Assembly: GCA_910583815.1 (NCBI GenBank)
Contig: CAJTZB010000035.1
Coordinates: 1-17,481, forward strand
DNA length: 17,481 nt
Direction: 5' to 3'
Source: an uncultured Lachnospiraceae bacterium
GTDB lineage: Bacteria; Bacillota; Clostridia; Lachnospirales; Lachnospiraceae
Positions 14,218 to 17,481 of the stretch are shown here, piece after piece. The position numbers were made by a program, and so were the translations under genes. The notes below the pieces were generated by a model. It had not been told where the DNA came from. It was given only the letters and a program-made list of their open reading frames with translations, and made no database searches. Each line of letters starts with the position of its first letter. The stretch's first letter is position 1.

Positions 14218-14247
14218 CAGGAAAACGCCGGTTAAAGCATTTTCCTG
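14218..14247 (-). other. Hairpin across the stop codon of the acetyltransferase gene
   Basis: On the minus strand CAGGAAAATGC pairs with GCGTTTTCCTG, with one G-T pair, around an 8-nt loop that contains the stop codon. It is followed by A-rich sequence, not T-rich, so it is unlikely to be a terminator. It may protect the mRNA 3' end or separate expression from tadA. Confidence 0.4.
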
Positions 14248-14939
14248 GTTTCACCCGGAATCCTGCGGTAATATACAAATTCTGTCTCTGCCTTAAAATC
14301 AAGTCCCTGATAAAGACGCATCGCCGGCTTATTATAGGAACCGACTTGTAAATACAGCCCTCCCATAGCGGCAGCGGTGGGCAGTTCATCTATCCTTGCA
14401 AGCAGCTCCTTCATTGCAGCCGTCCCAATTCCCTTGCCACGCATATCCTCGCGCACTGATACTCCATAAATATAACAGCCATCCCTATATGGCCTGATTC
14501 TGCAGGAAAACAGTCCCTCCTCATCTGCTCTTGTACATAAAATTTCTTGTTCTGATTGCTCTATAGACAGGTTTTGTTCTTTGATCCCTTCTTCCTTCTT
14601 AGGAATACGCTTCAGCATAAATTCGCTGTAAGCTCTTTCTACCTCTCCTGCCAAATCCAAAGCATGGAAAATCCCGGCTGCCGGACTTCTTTCTTCTGCA
14701 ACAAAATAGTACTCTGTAAATCCATCTTTTTTTAAAGCGGTATCTAACAACACAATGCACTTTCTCAGCTTGGAAACAGCTTTTTCTTTTAATGCCTCCA
14801 ATTTAGGAGAAGGGCCCAGTAAGAGTTCTGCCGTTCCTTCCTCTGTCGCATAGACAAAAATACGGCAAAATTCCTTCCCAAACTGACGGAAAACCGCAAC
14901 ACCCTCTTCCTCTTCTTTCCAAGTCAATGACAGTTTCAT
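14232..14939 (-). CDS. GNAT-family N-acetyltransferase
   Basis: A 235-aa protein whose C-terminal half (about 125-235) is a GNAT acetyltransferase domain. CYIYGVSVREDMRGKGIGTAAMKELL carries the acetyl-CoA pyrophosphate-binding motif R-G-K-G-I-G, and YLQVGSYNKPAMRLYQGLDF is the usual motif B with a Tyr in the position of the general acid. The N-terminal 120 residues, beginning MKLSLTWKEEEEG, match nothing I can name. They may be a degenerate second GNAT fold or a substrate-recognition domain. The start codon overlaps the rsmA stop by 4 nt (ATGA), so the two are translationally coupled. The substrate is unknown. The coupling to rsmA suggests, but does not show, a ribosomal or translational target. 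Confidence 0.83.
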   Translation of the reverse strand: MKLSLTWKEEEEGVAVFRQFGKEFCRIFVYATEEGTAELLLGPSPKLEALKEKAVSKLRKCIVLLDTALKKDGFTEYYFVAEERSPAAGIFHALDLAGEVERAYSEFMLKRIPKKEEGIKEQNLSIEQSEQEILCTRADEEGLFSCRIRPYRDGCYIYGVSVREDMRGKGIGTAAMKELLARIDELPTAAAMGGLYLQVGSYNKPAMRLYQGLDFKAETEFVYYRRIPGETRKML

Positions 14940-15808
14940 AAATTTCCTCCATGCAATACATTCGCCAGTTCCGCAAATTGTGCGAGTGTAAGTGCCTCTC
15001 CGCGCACTGTCAGCGGAAGCGAAGCCGCCTCCAGTGCCGTAATAATCTCTTCCTTGGAAAAGCTAAGCTCTAAAGCATTTGCAAGCCCATTGACAAGCGT
15101 CTTCCTCCTTTGCTGAAACGAAGCATGGATGATGGCGAACATCAGCTTTTCATCCTTCACTTGAACTGGAGAAACTTCATGGAGCCGCAGGCAGATTACT
15201 GCAGAACCAACATTCGGGCGCGGCATAAAGCAGTTGGGCGGCACATTTGCTGCAAGATATGGCTTGGCATAATATTGTACCGCAAGGGAAAGCGCGCCAT
15301 AATCTTTGCTTCCCGGCACAGCCTGCATACGCTCCGCAACCTCTTTCTGTACCATAACCGTGATTGTGTCAAGCGGCACATGGGCCTCTAACAATCCCAT
15401 AATAATCGGAGTTGTAATATAATACGGCAGGTTTGCCACGATCTTGATTGGCTTTCCTCCGTTTCTCTCCTCCACAAGCGTATTTAAATCCATATTGAGG
15501 ATATCCTCATTTATCACTGTAACATTATTATATTCTTTTAATGTGTCTTCTGTCAGAATCGGAATCAGCTTTTTGTCAATTTCAACCGCCACGACTTCCC
15601 TTGCCGCTTCACAAAGATATTGGGTCATTGTTCCAATACCAGGCCCGATTTCCAATACAAAATCATCCTTTGTAATCTCCGCGGAACGGATAATTTTTTC
15701 AAGGACGTGTGTATCAATTAAGAAATTCTGTCCAAAACGTTTCTGAAACGAAAAACCATACTTCTTTAAAATTTCTATTGTCTCTTTCGGATTACCAAGT
15801 GTCGCCAT
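14936..15808 (-). CDS. rsmA: 16S rRNA (adenine1518/1519-N6)-dimethyltransferase
   Basis: RsmA (KsgA) dimethylates two adjacent adenines in the 3'-terminal hairpin of 16S rRNA late in 30S assembly, using SAM. The 290-aa protein has the expected pieces: FGQNFLID (25-32) before the SAM motif I EIGPGIGT (53-60), the acidic VAVEID (73-78), NEDILNMD (100-107), and the catalytic NLPYY (126-130). The C-terminal domain contains FMPRPNVGSAV and FQQRRKTLVNGL, both typical. The ATG follows AGAGGAAACTAAC. It overlaps the acetyltransferase gene downstream. Loss of KsgA gives kasugamycin resistance in bacteria where it has been tested. Confidence 0.97.
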   Translation of the reverse strand: MATLGNPKETIEILKKYGFSFQKRFGQNFLIDTHVLEKIIRSAEITKDDFVLEIGPGIGTMTQYLCEAAREVVAVEIDKKLIPILTEDTLKEYNNVTVINEDILNMDLNTLVEERNGGKPIKIVANLPYYITTPIIMGLLEAHVPLDTITVMVQKEVAERMQAVPGSKDYGALSLAVQYYAKPYLAANVPPNCFMPRPNVGSAVICLRLHEVSPVQVKDEKLMFAIIHASFQQRRKTLVNGLANALELSFSKEEIITALEAASLPLTVRGEALTLAQFAELANVLHGGNL

Positions 15809-15833
15809 GTTAGTTTCCTCTATTTTAGGTCCG

Positions 15834-15959
15834 CATCAGCCCTGCCAGCACACTTTATTCTAGCATGAATTTTGGTCCACATGCCACAAATTCATGCTGT
15901 GCGCTGTTCGGGCCGATGCTGTTTTTCTTTGATTCTGCAGTTCTACATCAGCCCTGCCA
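15834..15959. repeat. Direct repeats flanking a palindrome between tatD and rsmA
   Basis: The 14-mer CATCAGCCCTGCCA occurs at 15834-15847 and again at 15946-15959. Between the copies is a segment of 98 nt with a perfect 10-bp inverted repeat, GCATGAATTT (15863-15872) with AAATTCATGC (15888-15897). The layout resembles a small non-autonomous insertion with duplicated ends, but it could be a duplicated regulatory block. No poly-T follows the palindrome on either strand. Confidence 0.6.
15857..15865 (-). promoter_or_regulatory. Possible extended -10 promoter of rsmA
   Basis: On the minus strand TGCTAGAAT (15865-15857) fits an extended -10 element, but I find no acceptable -35. It lies about 50 nt before the rsmA start. 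Weak evidence; rsmA may instead be read from the tatD promoter. Confidence 0.3.
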
Positions 15960-15961
15960 AT

Positions 15962-16750
15962 TCAAATTGTCCGGGCTGCTCGTGGATACAGTCGTTTTGC
16001 ATTTTCCCATGTCACATCTTCTACTTCCTGTTCCGGAACATCTTTTATCTTAGCAATTGCAGAAACTACATAGCTTAATTTGTCCGAGCTGTTGCGTTTC
16101 CCGCGGTATGGTTCCGGTGCAAGATATGGGCAGTCTGTCTCAAGCACAATGGATGCCAGCGGTGTCATTTCAATGACTTCTTTTAACTTTCTGCCATTTT
16201 TAAAGGTTGCCACCCCTCCGATGCCAAGAAAAAATCCCATGTTAAGATATTCTCTCGCAAGCTCCGGGCCATAAGAAAAACAGTGGATAACACCAGTCAA
16301 TGTTCCCTGCGATTTTTTATAATATTCCTTCATTATGGCAAGCGTATCTGCTGCAGCTTCTCTGCTGTGTATAACAACCGGAAGCCCCTTTTCCACCGCA
16401 AGCGTAAGCTGCCTTCCAAACCAGTATTTCTGTGTATCGTGGTCACTTACATCCCAATAATAATCCAGCCCGATTTCCCCAATCGCAACCACTTTCTCAT
16501 ATTCGGACATCTCGCCAATCTTTTTTAGCTGCTCTTCATCCAGTTCTCCGACATGGTCCGGATGGATGCCGACTGCCGCATATACAAAAGGATAACGTTT
16601 TGCAAGTTCCACGCTCTTTCGTACACCATCCATGCTTGCGCCCATATTGGCAACAGCGGCGACCCCCTGTTCTCTTAAGCCATTTAACAGGGAATCCCTG
16701 TCCTCATCAAATGCGTCATCATCATAATGTGTATGAGTATCAAAAATCAT
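15962..16750 (-). CDS. tatD: TatD family metal-dependent hydrolase (DNase)
   Basis: A cytosolic TIM-barrel amidohydrolase of the TatD family. Members are reported as 3'-5' DNA exonucleases and have been linked to DNA repair and D-aminoacyl-tRNA quality control. The 262-aa protein has every metal ligand: FDTHTHYDD (His6, His8), GEIGLDYYWD (Glu92), VIHSR (His128), VIHCFSY (His156) and LETDCPYLAPEP (Asp206). The frame is open upstream to an ATG at 16786. I chose the ATG at 16750 because AGGAGG at 16755-16760 lies 4 nt upstream and because family members begin M-(I/L)-(F/I)-D-(T/S)-H. It is followed by rsmA on the same strand, 153 nt away, as in many Firmicutes (tatD-rnmV-ksgA), but without rnmV. 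Confidence 0.95.
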   Translation of the reverse strand: MIFDTHTHYDDDAFDEDRDSLLNGLREQGVAAVANMGASMDGVRKSVELAKRYPFVYAAVGIHPDHVGELDEEQLKKIGEMSEYEKVVAIGEIGLDYYWDVSDHDTQKYWFGRQLTLAVEKGLPVVIHSREAAADTLAIMKEYYKKSQGTLTGVIHCFSYGPELAREYLNMGFFLGIGGVATFKNGRKLKEVIEMTPLASIVLETDCPYLAPEPYRGKRNSSDKLSYVVSAIAKIKDVPEQEVEDVTWENAKRLYPRAARTI

Positions 16751-16754
16751 AATG

Positions 16755-16760
16755 CCTCCT
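16755..16760 (-). promoter_or_regulatory. Ribosome binding site deciding the tatD start
   Basis: AGGAGG on the minus strand, 4 nt before the ATG at 16750. The spacing is short but this is the only good site near the start. Confidence 0.8.
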
Positions 16761-16806
16761 AAACAGCAGAACCTTTGCCATGCCAAAATTCCAATTGCCC
16801 TAAACC

Positions 16807-16841
16807 GAAAAAAGACTGAACAAGCAGTGCCTGTTCAGTCT
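16807..16841 (-). terminator. SRP RNA terminator
   Basis: On the minus strand AGACTGAACA (16841-16832) pairs perfectly with TGTTCAGTCT (16822-16813) around a 9-nt loop and runs into TTTTTTCGG. It lies about 30 nt past the mature 3' end expected for the SRP RNA. Confidence 0.85.
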
Positions 16842-16870
16842 ATCATACCATTTTTATATGCCTTTTTCAA
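16842..16870 (-). promoter_or_regulatory. tatD promoter embedded before the SRP RNA terminator
   Basis: On the minus strand, -35 TTGAAA (16865-16870), 17-nt spacer, -10 TATGAT (16842-16847). The predicted start near 16835 falls inside the first arm of the terminator hairpin. tatD transcripts would therefore lack most of that arm and could not form the full terminator. Confidence 0.6.
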
Positions 16871-17135
16871 TCCGTGCATCCGGCTTTGAATAGAATTCAT
16901 AAACGTTACCACCACAGTTAACTCGGCTCCGGCACCCTTACGGCACACAGAACTTCCTGCTTAGTGCTGCTCCATTCCTGACCTGACACGGTTCACAGGC
17001 ATCTGTTGCGCAAGACCAAAGCTTCAACATCACTTATGGCGGGCAGCTTCACAAATTGCTACCCGAGGCCGGATATCACCCCTGCTAGAGCGGATTGCAG
17101 GTACAGGACACCGCTATCTTCCCGGCTGCACGGCA
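16870..17135 (-). ncRNA. ffs: Signal recognition particle RNA, large bacterial type
   Basis: The RNA scaffold of the SRP, which with Ffh targets nascent membrane and secreted proteins to the translocon. The minus strand closely follows the B. subtilis scRNA pattern. A 5' GCCGTGC pairs with GCACGG near the 3' end. The Alu domain contains TAGCGGTGTCCTGTAC followed by CTGCAATCCGCTCTAGCAGG. The Ffh-binding domain IV reads GTGTCAGGTCAGGAATGGAG then CAGCACTAAGC, around 16990-16955, with a GGAA tetraloop closed by an A-U pair where C-G is usual. The descending strand has TGTGCCGTAAGGGTGCC and GCCGAGTTAACTG. The presence of an Alu domain and a length of about 266 nt mark the large Gram-positive form. 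Exact ends are estimated from the promoter and the terminal pairing. Confidence 0.95.
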
Positions 17136-17141
17136 AGATTC

Positions 17142-17170
17142 AGTATAGCCGTTTTTTTACTCCGTGTCAA
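17142..17170 (-). promoter_or_regulatory. SRP RNA promoter
   Basis: On the minus strand, a perfect -35 TTGACA (17165-17170), 17-nt spacer and -10 TATACT (17142-17147), giving a start at about 17135. The -35 element lies within the last codons (Leu-Asp-Thr) of the pectinesterase gene and the -10 lies 10 nt past its stop codon. Confidence 0.88.
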
Positions 17171-17481
17171 GGGAAAATGTACCGGAAAGCACTCTTTCCT
17201 TCGCAAAACAAGCAGCTTCTTCAGCAGTAAGTATATGGCACCAGTCCACGCGTCCTGATGTATCCGCCCCCGGTCCGGTATTCCCATATTCTGCATAAAA
17301 GACGCTCTTTCTTGCGTCTGTTTTATTCCAGTCATGCCATCCTTCTTTTTTGATATGCGCACCAAGCTCGGAATTCATAATAACAGTCTTTGCAAATGAA
17401 CGCCACGGCCGTCCAAGATATACCGTCTCTTCCGGACAATCACTTGTAAAACGGCAACGGTCAAATACATAACCATACTCC
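17157..17481 (-). CDS. Pectinesterase, C-terminal part (runs off the right edge)
   Basis: Only the last 107 codons are inside the window; the 5' end lies beyond position 17481. The fragment carries the hallmark TVYLGRPWR, whose Arg is a catalytic-site residue in carbohydrate esterase family 8, followed by KTVIMNSELG and EYGNTGPGADTSGRVDW, the usual end of pectin methylesterases, and a final ILTAEEA. These enzymes remove methyl esters from homogalacturonan, releasing methanol and exposing the polymer to lyases. Localisation cannot be judged because the N-terminus is missing. The gene ends inside the SRP RNA promoter with no terminator of its own, so its transcript should read into the SRP RNA and stop at 16807-16841. 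Its presence points to a plant-fibre-degrading gut organism. Confidence 0.9.
   Translation of the reverse strand, partial: EYGYVFDRCRFTSDCPEETVYLGRPWRSFAKTVIMNSELGAHIKKEGWHDWNKTDARKSVFYAEYGNTGPGADTSGRVDWCHILTAEEAACFAKERVLSGTFSLDTE

Noticed and set aside
14218..14247. Rho-independent terminator between the acetyltransferase gene and tadA
   Set aside because: The stem is followed by A-rich sequence on the minus strand, not T-rich, so it does not fit a terminator.
16751..16786. 12-residue extension of TatD
   Set aside because: AGGAGG lies inside this stretch, directly before the internal ATG, and the family normally starts at that Met.
17006..17230. A 74-codon plus-strand open frame
   Set aside because: It lies antisense to the SRP RNA and the pectinesterase end and has no ribosome binding site.

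Overview
The window looks like the chromosome of a low-to-mid GC Gram-positive anaerobe of the Clostridia, most likely a gut Lachnospiraceae. The case rests on several features: long-form HPF, a large Firmicutes-type SRP RNA with an Alu domain, strong AGGAGG-type ribosome binding sites, near-consensus SigA promoters with 17-nt spacers, and the end of a pectin methylesterase gene. Species cannot be fixed from this sequence. There is no phage, transposase, CRISPR array or tRNA in view. Most genes are housekeeping genes.

Layout, left to right. The first 130 nt hold a leftward promoter for a gene beyond the edge. Next is hpf (minus strand) with its terminator and promoter. It is followed by a 595-nt AT-rich gap with three perfect DnaA boxes, then a ROK fructokinase (plus) and a bidirectional terminator. 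A secreted FKBP/trigger-factor-like foldase lipoprotein (minus) faces away from metK (plus). The 369-nt gap between these two holds a strong promoter whose predicted start falls at the foot of a large cloverleaf-like structure. A 28-nt hairpin repeat lies further down that leader, and the same repeat occurs, inverted, in the fructokinase leader. After metK come an HD-GYP phosphodiesterase (plus), murA and a shikimate kinase (both minus), and a small Ig-like-domain protein (plus).

From 8.77 to 13.58 kb a three-gene minus-strand operon has its own promoter. It encodes a 779-aa protein with an N-terminal cyclic-nucleotide-binding-like barrel, an ABC ATPase with no permease in view, and a TPR protein carrying a P-loop/AAA-like domain. 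I cannot assign it a known function. It is the best protein-level candidate for an undescribed system here.

The right end is translation and RNA maintenance on the minus strand: tatD, rsmA, a GNAT acetyltransferase overlapping rsmA by 4 nt, and tadA. Upstream of tatD is the SRP RNA gene. Its promoter -35 element lies inside the last codons of a pectinesterase gene that runs off the right edge. The SRP RNA terminator overlaps the start site predicted for tatD.

The strongest leads are the structured metK leader with its shared hairpin repeat, the three-gene CNB-like/ABC/TPR-AAA operon, the DnaA-box cluster, and the interleaved SRP RNA terminator and tatD promoter.
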